Notes: generated from the letters alone by a model not told the origin. A stretch of 64,000 bases of DNA from Streptomyces tuirus (GCF_014701095.1 NZ_AP023439.1:5754001-5818000), one strand, 5' to 3'; numbered from the stretch's first letter, positions 1 through 9,872 are shown. Made by a program: numbers and translations.

Positions 1-1222
<1,222 letters not shown>

Positions 1223-1440
1223 CGCTGCCGGCTCCTTGCTGCTGCGATCCAGATCTGACGCGGACCATTGTGGACCGCCGCACTGACAAGCGGGACCAGG
1301 ACCCGGGGCAAGCTGCGTCCCCGGCCGCGCACCGAGGTCGCCGCCGGGAACTTCACCAGGGCTTCGCGCGCTTGCATACAGTGGCAGGACCGGCAGGAAT
1401 CCGCGGTCTGAACAACCGCTCAGCGATCGAAGGGACGTAC

Positions 1441-2823
1441 ATGCCCATGGGTCACACGGCCACAGCCCAGGCAGGCTCCGGGGGCCTGACAGCGACCGAG
1501 CACCGCCTGGCCAACGGCCTGCGCGTGGTGCTCTCCGAGGATCACCTGACCCCGGTCGCGGCGGTGTGCCTCTGGTACGACGTCGGCTCACGCCACGAAG
1601 TCAAGGGGCGTACCGGCCTGGCTCACCTTTTCGAGCACCTCATGTTCCAGGGATCCGCGCAGGTCAAGGGCAACGGCCACTTCGAGCTCGTGCAGGGCGC
1701 GGGTGGCTCGCTGAACGGCACGACCAGCTTCGAGCGGACCAACTACTTCGAGACCATGCCCACCCACCAGCTGGAGCTCGCCCTCTGGCTGGAGGCCGAC
1801 CGCATGGGCTCGCTGCTGGCCGCGCTCGACGACGAGTCGATGGAGAACCAGCGGGACGTCGTCAAGAACGAGCGCCGCCAGCGCTACGACAACGTCCCCT
1901 ACGGCACCGCCTTCGAGAAGCTGACCGCCCTCGCCTACCCGGAGGGCCACCCCTACCACCACACCCCGATCGGCTCGATGGCCGACCTGGACGCGGCGAC
2001 CCTGGAGGACGCGCGCGCGTTCTTCCGCACCTACTACGCGCCGAACAACGCCGTGCTCTCCGTGGTCGGCGACATCGACCCGGAGCAGACGCTCGCCTGG
2101 GTCGAGAAGTACTTCGGCTCCATCCCCGGTCACGACGGCAAGCCCGCCCCGCGCGACGGGTCGCTGCCGGAGACCATCGGCGAGCAGCTGCGCGAGGTCG
2201 TCGAGGAGGACGTCCCGGCCCGCGCCCTGATGGCCGCCTACCGGCTGCCGCACGACGGCACGCGCGCGTGCGACGCCGCCGACCTGGCCCTCACCGTCCT
2301 CGGCGGCGGCGAGTCCTCCCGCCTCTACAACCGGCTCGTGCGCCGTGACCGTACGGCCGTGGCGGCCGGCTTCGGCCTGCTGCGGCTCGCCGGTGCGCCC
2401 TCCCTGGGCTGGCTGGACGTGAAGACGTCCGGTGACGTGGAGGTTCCGGTCATCGAGGCCGCCATCGACGAGGAGCTCGCCCGGTTCGCCGAGGAGGGCC
2501 CCACGCCCGAGGAGATGGAGCGCGCCCAGGCCCAGCTGGAGCGCGAGTGGCTGGACCGGCTCGGCACGGTCGCGGGCCGCGCCGACGAACTGTGCCGGTA
2601 CGCCGTGCTCTTCGGCGACCCGCAGCTCGCCCTGACCGCCGTCCAGCGCGTGCTGGAGATCACGGCGGAGGAGGTCCAGGAGGTCGCCAAGGCCCGGCTG
2701 CGGCCCGACAACCGCGCGGTGCTCGTCTACGAGCCCGTCGCCGACGAGACCGCCGAGGACGCCGGCACCACCGACGACACCGCAGCCGCGGCCACCGACG
2801 AGAACGAGGAGGCGGCCAAGTGA
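1441..2823 (+). CDS. M16 family zinc metallopeptidase, catalytic subunit
   Basis: A 460-residue processing-peptidase-like M16B protein. The inverted zinc motif HLFEH (His62, Glu65, His66) is intact and is followed by LMFQGS; a distal Glu ligand is expected in the ENQRDVVKNE segment near residue 140. The C-terminal M16 repeat is present, and the tail is acidic and Ala/Thr-rich. The ATG at 1441 is preferred over upstream in-frame starts because AGGGA lies 6 nt before it. No signal peptide is visible, so it is probably cytoplasmic. Its stop overlaps the start of the next gene (GTGA), and the two form a pair. Family knowledge: M16B enzymes often need an inactive partner to make one closed chamber. 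The substrate is unknown. Confidence 0.9.
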   Translation: MPMGHTATAQAGSGGLTATEHRLANGLRVVLSEDHLTPVAAVCLWYDVGSRHEVKGRTGLAHLFEHLMFQGSAQVKGNGHFELVQGAGGSLNGTTSFERTNYFETMPTHQLELALWLEADRMGSLLAALDDESMENQRDVVKNERRQRYDNVPYGTAFEKLTALAYPEGHPYHHTPIGSMADLDAATLEDARAFFRTYYAPNNAVLSVVGDIDPEQTLAWVEKYFGSIPGHDGKPAPRDGSLPETIGEQLREVVEEDVPARALMAAYRLPHDGTRACDAADLALTVLGGGESSRLYNRLVRRDRTAVAAGFGLLRLAGAPSLGWLDVKTSGDVEVPVIEAAIDEELARFAEEGPTPEEMERAQAQLEREWLDRLGTVAGRADELCRYAVLFGDPQLALTAVQRVLEITAEEVQEVAKARLRPDNRAVLVYEPVADETAEDAGTTDDTAAAATDENEEAAK

Positions 2824-4208
2824 CCGAGCTCGCCACGATGGACTTCCACCCCCGGCCGCAGGCGGGCGACGCCCGGCCGTGGGCCTTCCCGGCCCCGGAG
2901 CGCGGCACGCTCGACAACGGCCTGACGGTGCTGCGCTGCCACCGCCCCGGCCAGCAGGTCGTCGCCGTGGAGGTGCTGCTGGACGCCCCCCTGGAGGCTG
3001 AGCCGGCCGGACTCGACGGGCTGGCCACGATCATGGCCCGGGCCTTCTCCGAGGGCACCGACAAGCACTCCGCCGAGGATTTCGCCGCGGAGCTGGAGCG
3101 CGCCGGCGCCACCCTCGACGCGCACGCCGACCACCCCGGTGTCCGGCTCAGCCTGGAGGTGCCCGCCTCCCGGCTCGCCAAGGGCCTGGGCCTGGTCGCC
3201 GACGCCCTGAGGGCGCCCGCCTTCGCCGACAGCGAGGTCGAGCGGCTGGTCAACAACCGCCTCGACGAGATCCCGCACGAGCTGGCCAACCCCTCCCGCC
3301 GCGCCGCCAAGGAGCTCTCCAAGGAGCTGTTCCCGGCGGACTCGCGCATGTCGCGGCCCCGGCAGGGCAGCGAGGAGACCGTCGCCGCCATCGACTCCGC
3401 GGCCGTACGCGCCTTCTACGAGAAGCACGTCCGCCCCGCCACGGCCACCGTCGTGGTCGTCGGCGACCTCACCGGCATCGACCTGGACGCCCTGCTCGGG
3501 GACACGCTGGGTGCCTGGACGGGCTCCTCGGCCGAGCCGCGTCCCGTGCCGCCGGTCACCGCCGACGACACCGGCCGTGTCGTCATCGTGGACCGCCCGG
3601 GCGCCGTCCAGACGCAGCTGCTGATCGGCCGGACCGGGCCGGACCGGCACGACCGCGTGTGGGCCGCACAGGTGCTCGGCACGTACTGCCTCGGCGGCAC
3701 CCTCACCTCCCGCCTGGACCGCGTCCTGCGCGAGGAGAAGGGCTATACCTACGGCGTACGGGCGTTCGGCCAGGTCCTCAGGTCCGCCCCGGACGGCACG
3801 GGCGCCGCGATGCTCGCCATCAGCGGTTCCGTCGACACGCCCAACACCGGCCCCGCCCTCCAGGACCTCTGGACGGTGCTGCGCACCCTCGCCGCCGAGG
3901 GGCTGACCGACGCCGAGCGGGACGTCGCCGTGCAGAACCTGGTGGGTGTGGCGCCGCTGAAGTACGAGACGGCGGCGGCCGTGGCGAGCACACTGGCCGA
4001 CCAGGTCGAGCAGCACCTGCCCGACGACTACCAGGCCACGCTGTACCGGCAGCTCGCCGCGACCGGCACCGTGGAGGCCACCGCGGCGGCCGTGAGCGCC
4101 TTCCCGGTGGACCGTCTGGTGACCGTCCTCGTCGGTGACGCGGCGCAGATCAAGGCACCGGTCGAGGCCCTCGGCATCGGCGAAGTCACCGTCGTCGCCG
4201 CCGAGTAG
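2820..4208 (+). CDS. M16 family peptidase-like protein, probably non-catalytic partner
   Basis: A 462-residue M16B homologue that starts with GTG overlapping the upstream stop by 4 nt, so the two are translationally coupled. The segment aligned to the zinc motif of its neighbour reads LATIMARAFSEGT and has no HxxEH, so it should not bind zinc. The C-terminal half keeps family features such as YTYGVRAFG, where substrate-binding Arg/Tyr residues usually lie. I infer a heterodimer in which the upstream protein cuts and this one supplies substrate-binding surface, as with the alpha and beta subunits of the mitochondrial processing peptidase. A strong hairpin terminator follows. Confidence 0.87.
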   Translation: MTELATMDFHPRPQAGDARPWAFPAPERGTLDNGLTVLRCHRPGQQVVAVEVLLDAPLEAEPAGLDGLATIMARAFSEGTDKHSAEDFAAELERAGATLDAHADHPGVRLSLEVPASRLAKGLGLVADALRAPAFADSEVERLVNNRLDEIPHELANPSRRAAKELSKELFPADSRMSRPRQGSEETVAAIDSAAVRAFYEKHVRPATATVVVVGDLTGIDLDALLGDTLGAWTGSSAEPRPVPPVTADDTGRVVIVDRPGAVQTQLLIGRTGPDRHDRVWAAQVLGTYCLGGTLTSRLDRVLREEKGYTYGVRAFGQVLRSAPDGTGAAMLAISGSVDTPNTGPALQDLWTVLRTLAAEGLTDAERDVAVQNLVGVAPLKYETAAAVASTLADQVEQHLPDDYQATLYRQLAATGTVEATAAAVSAFPVDRLVTVLVGDAAQIKAPVEALGIGEVTVVAAE

Positions 4209-4220
4209 CGGCACGCGCGC

Positions 4221-4258
4221 AGGGGCCCTGGTTGTCTTCAAAGGCACCAGGGCCCCTT
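4221..4258 (+). terminator. Rho-independent terminator after the M16 pair
   Basis: An 11-bp near-perfect stem, AGGGGCCCTGG with CCAGGGCCCCT, has a 15-nt loop and a short TTTA tail. It sits 13 nt after the stop codon and separates the M16 operon from the riboswitch-controlled peptidase gene. Confidence 0.85.
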
Positions 4259-4388
4259 TATGCCCGAATTGGGGTGGGAGTTGCCTGTCTGCCCTGTGGG
4301 ATGCGCTACAAAAGCCGGGATTCGTTTGGGAATTGAAAGTGGCGCCGCTTAGCGTCATCCGGGCTGTTCGTCAGGCAGTGCGCCGCAC

Positions 4389-4560
4389 CCGCGGCACCGG
4401 ACAGTCATCGCCGAGTCCCCGTACGGCGCGAGCCAGGGGAGCCGGGGACCCATCGCAGTCCCTGGGGTGAATCGGGCGCCCGCGCGAGTCGCGAGGGAGT
4501 CCGTAGGAGACCTTCCTGCTCCGAACCCGTCAGCTAACCCGGTAGGCGAGAGGGAAGGAA
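4389..4560 (+). promoter_or_regulatory. ydaO/yuaA-type (c-di-AMP) riboswitch upstream of the M23 peptidase
   Basis: The 367-nt gap before the peptidase gene holds a structured leader with sequence blocks typical of the ydaO-yuaA class: CGCCGAGTCCC, then GAGCCAGGGGAGCCGGGGACC, GGGGTGAATC, GGGAGTCCGTAGGAGACC, and the hallmark CTCCGAACCCGTCAGCTAACC ending near 4541. The gene's ribosome binding site (GGAAGGAAAGGA) lies just beyond at about 4553-4564. Known for the class: it binds cyclic di-AMP and usually turns expression off, and in actinobacteria it commonly precedes cell-wall hydrolase genes. I recognise it by eye; a covariance-model search would settle it. Confidence 0.88.
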
Positions 4561-4575
4561 AGGACCAGCCACTAC

Positions 4576-5364
4576 ATGGCGTTCACTCGGGCCACCGGGA
4601 AGCACCGCCGTCCCAGCAGGATGCAGCGCTCCACCGCCCGCGCGGCGGGCGTCGCGGCCCTCGCCACCACCGGCGTGATCGGTACCGTGGCGGCCCCCGC
4701 CGCCTTCGCCGCCGAGCCCAGCGTCGAGCAGACCGGCCTCACGCCGGTCGTGACCATGGGCGACACCGCGGCCCAGCAGATCGACGCCCAGGCCCTCGCG
4801 CAGCAGCACGCCGCCGATGAGGCCGCCGCCAAGCAGAAGGCCGAGGAGGCCGCCCGCACGCAGGCCGCCGAGATGGCCGAGCGGGCCAAGGAGGCGGCCG
4901 AGAAGGCCCGTGCCGCCAAGGAGCGCGCCGCCCGCGAGGCCGAGCGCAAGCGCCTGAACTCCTTCGTCCCCCCGATCTCCGGCTCCTACGTGTCCACCAG
5001 CTACAAGGCCAGCAGCGGCCTGTGGTCCTCGGGCAGCCACACCGGTATCGACTTCCACGCCGCCAGCGGCACCTCCGTCCACGCGGTCGGCTCGGGCACC
5101 GTCGTCGAGGCCGGCTGGGGCGGCTCCTACGGCAACCAGGTCGTGATCAAGATGAACGACGGGACGTACACCCAGTACGGCCACCTGTCCTCCATCGGCG
5201 TCTCGGTGGGCCAGCAGGTCACCCCGGGCCAGCAGATCGCCCTGTCCGGCGCGACCGGCAACGTCACCGGTCCGCACCTGCACTTCGAGGCCCGCACCAG
5301 CCCCGAGTACGGCTCGGACATCGACCCGGTCGCCTACCTCCGCTCGCACGGCGTGGGTGTCTGA
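4576..5364 (+). CDS. Secreted M23 family peptidoglycan endopeptidase
   Basis: A 262-residue secreted cell-wall hydrolase. The N terminus has basic residues, a hydrophobic stretch and a likely cleavage site after PAAFA (residue 45). Residues about 75-127 are an Ala/Glu/Lys/Arg-rich coiled coil, which often serves to regulate or position such enzymes. The LytM domain follows with HTGID (His155, Asp159), YGHLS and HLHFE (His234, His236), so the zinc site is complete. The ATG at 4576 follows a GGAAGGAAAGGA ribosome binding site; a second in-frame ATG at 4621 lacks one. The leader carries the c-di-AMP riboswitch, so expression should fall when c-di-AMP is high. The predicted role is cleavage of peptide crosslinks during growth, spore germination or osmotic adaptation. 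Confidence 0.92.
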   Translation: MAFTRATGKHRRPSRMQRSTARAAGVAALATTGVIGTVAAPAAFAAEPSVEQTGLTPVVTMGDTAAQQIDAQALAQQHAADEAAAKQKAEEAARTQAAEMAERAKEAAEKARAAKERAAREAERKRLNSFVPPISGSYVSTSYKASSGLWSSGSHTGIDFHAASGTSVHAVGSGTVVEAGWGGSYGNQVVIKMNDGTYTQYGHLSSIGVSVGQQVTPGQQIALSGATGNVTGPHLHFEARTSPEYGSDIDPVAYLRSHGVGV

Positions 5365-5384
5365 CCGGAACCTCTCCGCTTCCC

Positions 5385-5420
5385 CCGAAAGTCCTGGCTC
5401 GCCGAGCCGGGACTTTCGGC
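5385..5420 (+). terminator. Rho-independent terminator after the M23 peptidase
   Basis: The CCGAAAGTCC and GGACTTTCGG arms, continued by GGCTC/GAGCC, form a 15-bp stem with a short GCC loop. It begins about 20 nt after the stop codon. Confidence 0.85.
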
Positions 5421-5553
5421 GTTTGGGGCGGCCCGCTGTCCAAAAAATATCCATGGATTTTCGTCTGCCGTCGGAAATTCCGGCTCATTGCAATAGAGTC
5501 ACGGAACGCACGTCGCTCGTCGGCGTTTCACGGGGATTAAGCGGAGGTCGGTC

Positions 5554-6249
5554 ATGCGTATTCCCGCGCACTCGGTGTGCACGGCCATCCGGGACGACAT
5601 CGTCGCGGGTGTCCACGCACGCGGCAGCCGGCTCACCGAGGAACTCCTCGCACGCCGCTACGGCGTCTCGCGGGTGCCCGTCCGGGAGGCGCTGCGCACG
5701 CTCGAGGCCGAGGGTTTCGTGGTGACCCGCCGGCACGCGGGCGCGTGTGTGGCGGAACCCACCGAGCAGGAGGCCGGCGACCTGCTGGAGATGCGCATGC
5801 TGCTGGAGCCGTTCGGTGCGGCCCGCGCCGCCCAGCGCCGCACCGAGGCGCATCTCAAGGTCCTGCGCGGCCTGGTACGGCTGGGCCAGGAGCGGGCCCG
5901 CCGGGGCAACAGCGACGACCTGCGCTCTCTCGGGACCTGGTTCCACGAGACGCTCGCCCAGGCCTCCGGCAGCCCCGCGCTGACCTCGATGCTCACCCAG
6001 CTCCGCCACAAGATCGCCTGGATGTACGCGGTGGAGGCGCCGGCCAGCCCGGTGGAGTCCTGGACCGAGCACGGCGCGATCGTGGACGCGGTGGCGCGCG
6101 GGGACGGTGAGCGCGCGCGGGCGGTCACGTTGCTGCACACCGAGCGCGCGAAGAGCGCGCACCGTCTGCGGTTCGGCTCCCCCCAGGAACGCGCCGACCG
6201 TGTGAGGAACTCGCAACATCCCGTAAACACGGCGAGCCCGCGGCATTAA
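5554..6249 (+). CDS. GntR family transcriptional regulator (FadR/FCD-type)
   Basis: A 231-residue one-component regulator. The N-terminal winged helix includes RRYGVSRVPVREALRTLEA, the recognition region typical of GntR proteins. Residues about 80-215 form an all-helical FCD-like ligand domain (LLEMRMLLEPFGA, later HGAIVDAV), which in this subfamily usually binds small organic acids, often through a metal. The ATG at 5554 follows GGAGG at 5543-5547. It stands alone between two terminators and faces ptsH convergently, so the target cannot be read from context. It is not DasR, which belongs to the HutC subfamily. Confidence 0.85.
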   Translation: MRIPAHSVCTAIRDDIVAGVHARGSRLTEELLARRYGVSRVPVREALRTLEAEGFVVTRRHAGACVAEPTEQEAGDLLEMRMLLEPFGAARAAQRRTEAHLKVLRGLVRLGQERARRGNSDDLRSLGTWFHETLAQASGSPALTSMLTQLRHKIAWMYAVEAPASPVESWTEHGAIVDAVARGDGERARAVTLLHTERAKSAHRLRFGSPQERADRVRNSQHPVNTASPRH

Positions 6250-6332
6250 CACGGCGGCCGTATACAAAGAGCAGTCAATTCTCGGGGGTCCATTTCCGCT
6301 GCCCGGATTTCGGAATTCCTGCCCGCGTCGAG

Positions 6333-6452
6333 CGTAAATGGCGAAGGGTCGCCCGCGCTGACCCGGGAATGGTGCGAAGGGCCCGCTCGTGTCGACCGGG
6401 GAATGGTGAAGGTCCAACACCGTCTCCCGGGAACGGCGAAGGGCCCGCCCGG
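6333..6452. repeat. Four degenerate ~30-34 bp tandem repeats between gntR and ptsH
   Basis: Units resembling CCGGGAATGGTGCGAAGGGC recur at about 6335, 6361, 6395 and 6426, each diverged by several bases. They fill the convergent intergenic gap and run into the hairpin at 6441-6467. No coding potential is evident. Confidence 0.6.
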
Positions 6453-6467
6453 TGAATCGGGCGAGCC
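6441..6467 (-). terminator. Hairpin downstream of ptsH
   Basis: An 11-bp stem with one mismatch, GGGCCCGCCCG with CGGGCGAGCCC, encloses a GTGAAT loop. It lies 43 nt beyond the ptsH stop on the minus strand and lacks a good U tract, so termination efficiency is uncertain. Confidence 0.55.
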
Positions 6468-6509
6468 CCTCGCTGTGCGCCGGATCGGGCGCTCGGTGGA
6501 TCAGGCGGG

Positions 6510-6791
6510 TCAGACGGTCTCGGGCAGTTCCTCGAGACCCTCGGAGACCAGCTTGGCGAGCCGGTCCAGGGCGGCGTCCGCGCCCTCGGCGTCGGAGGCG
6601 AGGACGATCTCCTCGCCCCCCTGGGCGCCGAGGCCCAGGACGGCCAGCATCGAGGCCGCGTTGACGGGGTTGCCGTCAGCCTTGGCGATCGTCACCGGGA
6701 CGCCTGCGGCCGTGGCGGCTCGGACGAAGATGGAAGCGGGGCGGGCGTGGAGACCCTCGGCCCAGCCGACGTTGACGCGGCGCTCAGCCAT
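6510..6791 (-). CDS. ptsH: Phosphocarrier protein HPr of the PTS
   Basis: A 93-residue HPr, which relays phosphate from enzyme I to sugar-specific EIIA proteins. The active-site segment GLHARPAS carries His15; the regulatory-serine region reads NAASMLAVLGLGA, so a serine is present, although actinobacterial HPr is generally not reported to undergo Ser46 control. It matches the S. coelicolor HPr as I remember it and sits at the same chromosomal position. ptsI and crr are elsewhere. A DasR-type operator lies 25-40 nt before the start codon, tying expression to N-acetylglucosamine metabolism. Confidence 0.96.
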   Translation of the reverse strand: MAERRVNVGWAEGLHARPASIFVRAATAAGVPVTIAKADGNPVNAASMLAVLGLGAQGGEEIVLASDAEGADAALDRLAKLVSEGLEELPETV

Positions 6792-6815
6792 GTGTTGCTG
6801 CCCTTCGGTGTTCAG

Positions 6816-6831
6816 GGTTGTCTAGACCAGT
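6816..6831 (-). promoter_or_regulatory. dre-type operator (DasR) upstream of ptsH
   Basis: On the ptsH strand the 16-mer ACTGGTCTAGACAACC matches the published dre consensus ACTGGTCTAGACCACT at 14 of 16 positions, including the whole TGGTCTAGAC core. It is centred 32 nt upstream of the ptsH ATG. DasR control of pts genes is established in S. coelicolor, so this is very likely the functional site. Confidence 0.88.
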
Positions 6832-6971
6832 TTCCCATAACGTGAAGCCCTCCAGGAGCGGTCCTCGCGTTCCACTCCCAAGGTGCCGTCGGATCGCGGC
6901 CTCGACCCGACTGACGCCCTCCACAGACTGCCTCGCACCCGCTGTCGGACGCTAGCCGTACTCTGGGGCCC

Positions 6972-9821
6972 ATGCAGACCTCGCCGGACCGGCACGAGTA
7001 TCCCGCCCACTGGGAAGCCGACGTGGTGCTGCGCGACGGGGGTACCGCGCGCATCCGGCCCATCGCCGTTGATGACGCCGATCGCCTGGTCAGCTTCTAT
7101 GAGCAGGTCTCCGACGAGTCGAAGTACTACCGCTTCTTCGCGCCGTACCCTCGCCTGTCCGCCAAGGACGTCCACCGCTTCACGCACCACGACTTTGTGG
7201 ACCGGGTGGGACTCGCGGCCACGGTCGGCGGCGAGTTCATCGCCACCGTACGCTACGACCGGATCGGGGCGGACGGAACGCCCGCGTCCGCACCCGCCGA
7301 CGAGGCCGAGGTCGCCTTCCTCGTGCAGGACGCCCACCAGGGCCGCGGGGTCGCCTCCGCCCTGCTCGAACACATCGGCGCCGTCGCCCGCGAGCGCGGC
7401 ATCCGCCGCTTCGCCGCCGAGGTGCTGCCGGCCAACACCAAGATGATCAAGGTGTTCACGGACGCCGGCTACACCCAGAAACGCAGCTTCGAGGACGGCG
7501 TCGTCCGTCTGGAGTTCGACCTCGAACCCACCGACCGCTCCCTCGCCGTGCAGTATGCGCGCGAACACCGTGCCGAGGCGCGCTCGGTGCAGCGGCTGCT
7601 GGCTCCCGGCTCGGTCGCCGTCATCGGCGCCGGTCGCACGCCGGGCGGCGTGGGCCGCAGCGTCCTCGGCAACATCCGGGACGCCGGATACACCGGCCGC
7701 CTCTATGCCGTGAACAAGGCCCTCCCCGAGGGGCAGAAGGAGCTCGACGGGGTGCCCGCCCACCGCTCGGTGCGGGACATCGACGGCCCCGTGGACCTCG
7801 CGGTCGTCGCCGTGCCGGCCGAGCACGTCACCGAGGTCGTCACCGAGTGCGGTGAACACGGCGTGCAGGGGCTGGTCGTGGTGTCCGCCGGGTACGCCGA
7901 GAGCGGCCCCGAGGGGCGCGAACGCCAGCGCGCACTCGTGCGGCACGCGCGCACGTACGGCATGCGGATCATCGGCCCGAACGCCTTCGGCATCATCAAC
8001 ACCTCCCCGGAGGTACGCCTCAACGCCTCCCTCGCCCCCGAGATGCCGCGCCCCGGCCGCATCGGCCTGTTCGCCCAGTCCGGCGCCATCGGCATCGCCC
8101 TGCTGTCCCGGCTGCACCGCCGCGGCGGCGGCGTCACGGGCGTCACCGGTGTCTCCACCTTCGTCTCCTCCGGCAACCGCGCCGACGTCTCCGGCAACGA
8201 TGTCCTGCAGTACTGGTACGAGGACCCCGACACGGACGTCGTCCTCATGTACCTGGAGTCCATCGGCAACCCCCGCAAGTTCGCCCGCCTCGCGCGTCGC
8301 ACCGCCGCCGCCAAGCCCCTGGTCGTCGTCCAGGGCGCACGGCACGACGGCGCTGCCCCCCAGGGGCACGCCGTCCGGGCGACCCGGCTGCCGCACGCGA
8401 CCGTCTCGGCCCTGCTGCGGCAGGCCGGGGTCATCCGCGTCGACACGATCACCGAGCTGGTCGACGCGGGCCTGCTGCTCGCCCGCCAGCCCCTGCCGGG
8501 CGGCCCCAGGGTGGCGATCCTGGGCAACTCGGAGTCGCTCGGCCTGCTCACCTACGACGCGTGTCTCGCCGAGGGGCTGCGGCCGCACCCCCCGCAGGAT
8601 CTGACCACCGCGGCCTCGGCGGCCGACTTCCACGCCGCCCTGTCGCGTGCCCTGGCCGACGACCGGTGCGACGCCGTCGTCGTCACCGCCATACCCGCGG
8701 TGGGGGAGGGCTCGGTCGGCGACGCGGCCCTCGCGCAGGCCCTGCGCTCGGCATCGGCCGCGGCCCCGGCCAAGCCGGTCCTGGTGGTCCACGTGGAACT
8801 CGGCGGCCTGGCGGAGGCCCTGTCGGCGGCGGCGAGCACGGCACCCCAGGCCGCCTCGGACAGTGCTCCGCAAGCCGCATCGGACAATTCCCCGCAAAAA
8901 GCTCCAATTGCGACACCCGCGGCGACACAACTCCCCGCCGCCGAGGCCCCCGAAGGCGCCCACCTCATCCCCGCCTACCCCGCCGCCGAGCGCGCCGTCC
9001 GCGCCCTCGGCCAGGCCGTGGCCTACGCGCAGTGGCGGCGCGACGCCGCCGAGCCCGGCAAGGTACCCGAGTACGAGAACATCAACGAGAGGGGCGCTGC
9101 CGCGCTGATCGACGGCCTCCTCGCCCGCGGCCAGGGGCTCACGCTCGGCACGGACGAGACCTGCGACCTCCTCGGTCACTACGGCATCCAGGTCCACCGC
9201 GCCCTGCCCGCCCCGACCCCCGACGCCGCCGCCGAGGCCGCCCGCGATCTCGGCTACCCCGTCGCCCTCAAGGCCACCGCCCCGCACCTCAGGCACCGCG
9301 CCGACCTGGGCGGCGTCCGCCTCGACCTCGCGGACGAGGAGCAACTGCGCCGTTCGTACGCGGAGTTGACCGAGCTGTTCGGCGCGCCGGAGGAGCTGCG
9401 GCCGGTGGTGCAGCGGATGGCGCCACGCGGCGTGGACGTCGTCGTACGGGCAGTCATCGACCCGGCGGCCGGAGCCGTGCTCTCCTTCGGGCTCGCCGGG
9501 GCCGCCTCACAGCTGCTCGGGGACACCGCGCACCGGCTGATCCCGGTCACCGACCGCGAGGCACACTCGCTGGTGCGCTCGATCCGCACCGCCCCGCTGC
9601 TGTTCGGCTGGCGCGGCTCCGCACCGGCCGACACCCATGCCCTGGAGGAGCTGCTGCTGCGGGTCTCCCGGCTGGTCGACGACCACCCCGAGGTCGTCGC
9701 GGTCACCCTGGAACCGGTCGTCGTCGCCTCGCACGGCCTGAGCGTCCTCGGCGCCTCCGTGCGCCTCGCGCACCCGCCCGCCCGCGACGACCTCGGCCCG
9801 CGGACACTCCCCGCGTACTGA
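6972..9821 (+). CDS. GNAT-type protein lysine acetyltransferase fused to acyl-CoA synthetase-like domains (Pat/PatA type)
   Basis: A 949-residue multidomain protein. Residues 1-190 are a GNAT domain with the acetyl-CoA loop QDAHQGRGVASALLEH. About 200-335 form a Rossmann CoA-binding domain (SVAVIGAGRTPGGVGRSVLGN) and about 340-610 a succinyl-CoA-ligase-like domain (LFAQSGAIGIALL). Residues about 622-663 are an Ala/Pro/Ser/Gln linker, and the remainder is an ATP-grasp domain. Having the GNAT domain first is the arrangement described for S. lividans PatA-type enzymes, which inactivate acyl-CoA synthetases by acetylating the catalytic lysine. The synthetase part is usually regulatory rather than catalytic. 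The acetyl-CoA synthetase at 41,508 carries the classic target motif. The ATG at 6972 is divergent from ptsH. Confidence 0.88.
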   Translation: MQTSPDRHEYPAHWEADVVLRDGGTARIRPIAVDDADRLVSFYEQVSDESKYYRFFAPYPRLSAKDVHRFTHHDFVDRVGLAATVGGEFIATVRYDRIGADGTPASAPADEAEVAFLVQDAHQGRGVASALLEHIGAVARERGIRRFAAEVLPANTKMIKVFTDAGYTQKRSFEDGVVRLEFDLEPTDRSLAVQYAREHRAEARSVQRLLAPGSVAVIGAGRTPGGVGRSVLGNIRDAGYTGRLYAVNKALPEGQKELDGVPAHRSVRDIDGPVDLAVVAVPAEHVTEVVTECGEHGVQGLVVVSAGYAESGPEGRERQRALVRHARTYGMRIIGPNAFGIINTSPEVRLNASLAPEMPRPGRIGLFAQSGAIGIALLSRLHRRGGGVTGVTGVSTFVSSGNRADVSGNDVLQYWYEDPDTDVVLMYLESIGNPRKFARLARRTAAAKPLVVVQGARHDGAAPQGHAVRATRLPHATVSALLRQAGVIRVDTITELVDAGLLLARQPLPGGPRVAILGNSESLGLLTYDACLAEGLRPHPPQDLTTAASAADFHAALSRALADDRCDAVVVTAIPAVGEGSVGDAALAQALRSASAAAPAKPVLVVHVELGGLAEALSAAASTAPQAASDSAPQAASDNSPQKAPIATPAATQLPAAEAPEGAHLIPAYPAAERAVRALGQAVAYAQWRRDAAEPGKVPEYENINERGAAALIDGLLARGQGLTLGTDETCDLLGHYGIQVHRALPAPTPDAAAEAARDLGYPVALKATAPHLRHRADLGGVRLDLADEEQLRRSYAELTELFGAPEELRPVVQRMAPRGVDVVVRAVIDPAAGAVLSFGLAGAASQLLGDTAHRLIPVTDREAHSLVRSIRTAPLLFGWRGSAPADTHALEELLLRVSRLVDDHPEVVAVTLEPVVVASHGLSVLGASVRLAHPPARDDLGPRTLPAY

Positions 9822-9872
9822 CAGGGGGCGAGCTGTCCCTCGCAGTCAGTGGTCCCCCGTAGGATGGGCGTC

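Noticed and set aside
1588..2253. Long open frames antisense to the M16 genes, and comparable frames opposite most genes in the window
   Set aside because: They have the wrong third-position GC pattern, lack ribosome binding sites and mirror well-supported genes; GC-rich DNA leaves shadow frames open.
5554..6249. Idea that the GntR regulator next to ptsH is DasR
   Set aside because: Its C-terminal domain is of the helical FCD type, while DasR is a HutC-type protein with a UTRA domain.
6333..6452. CRISPR array in the gntR/ptsH gap
   Set aside because: Repeats are degenerate, adjacent and without spacers, and no cas genes are present.
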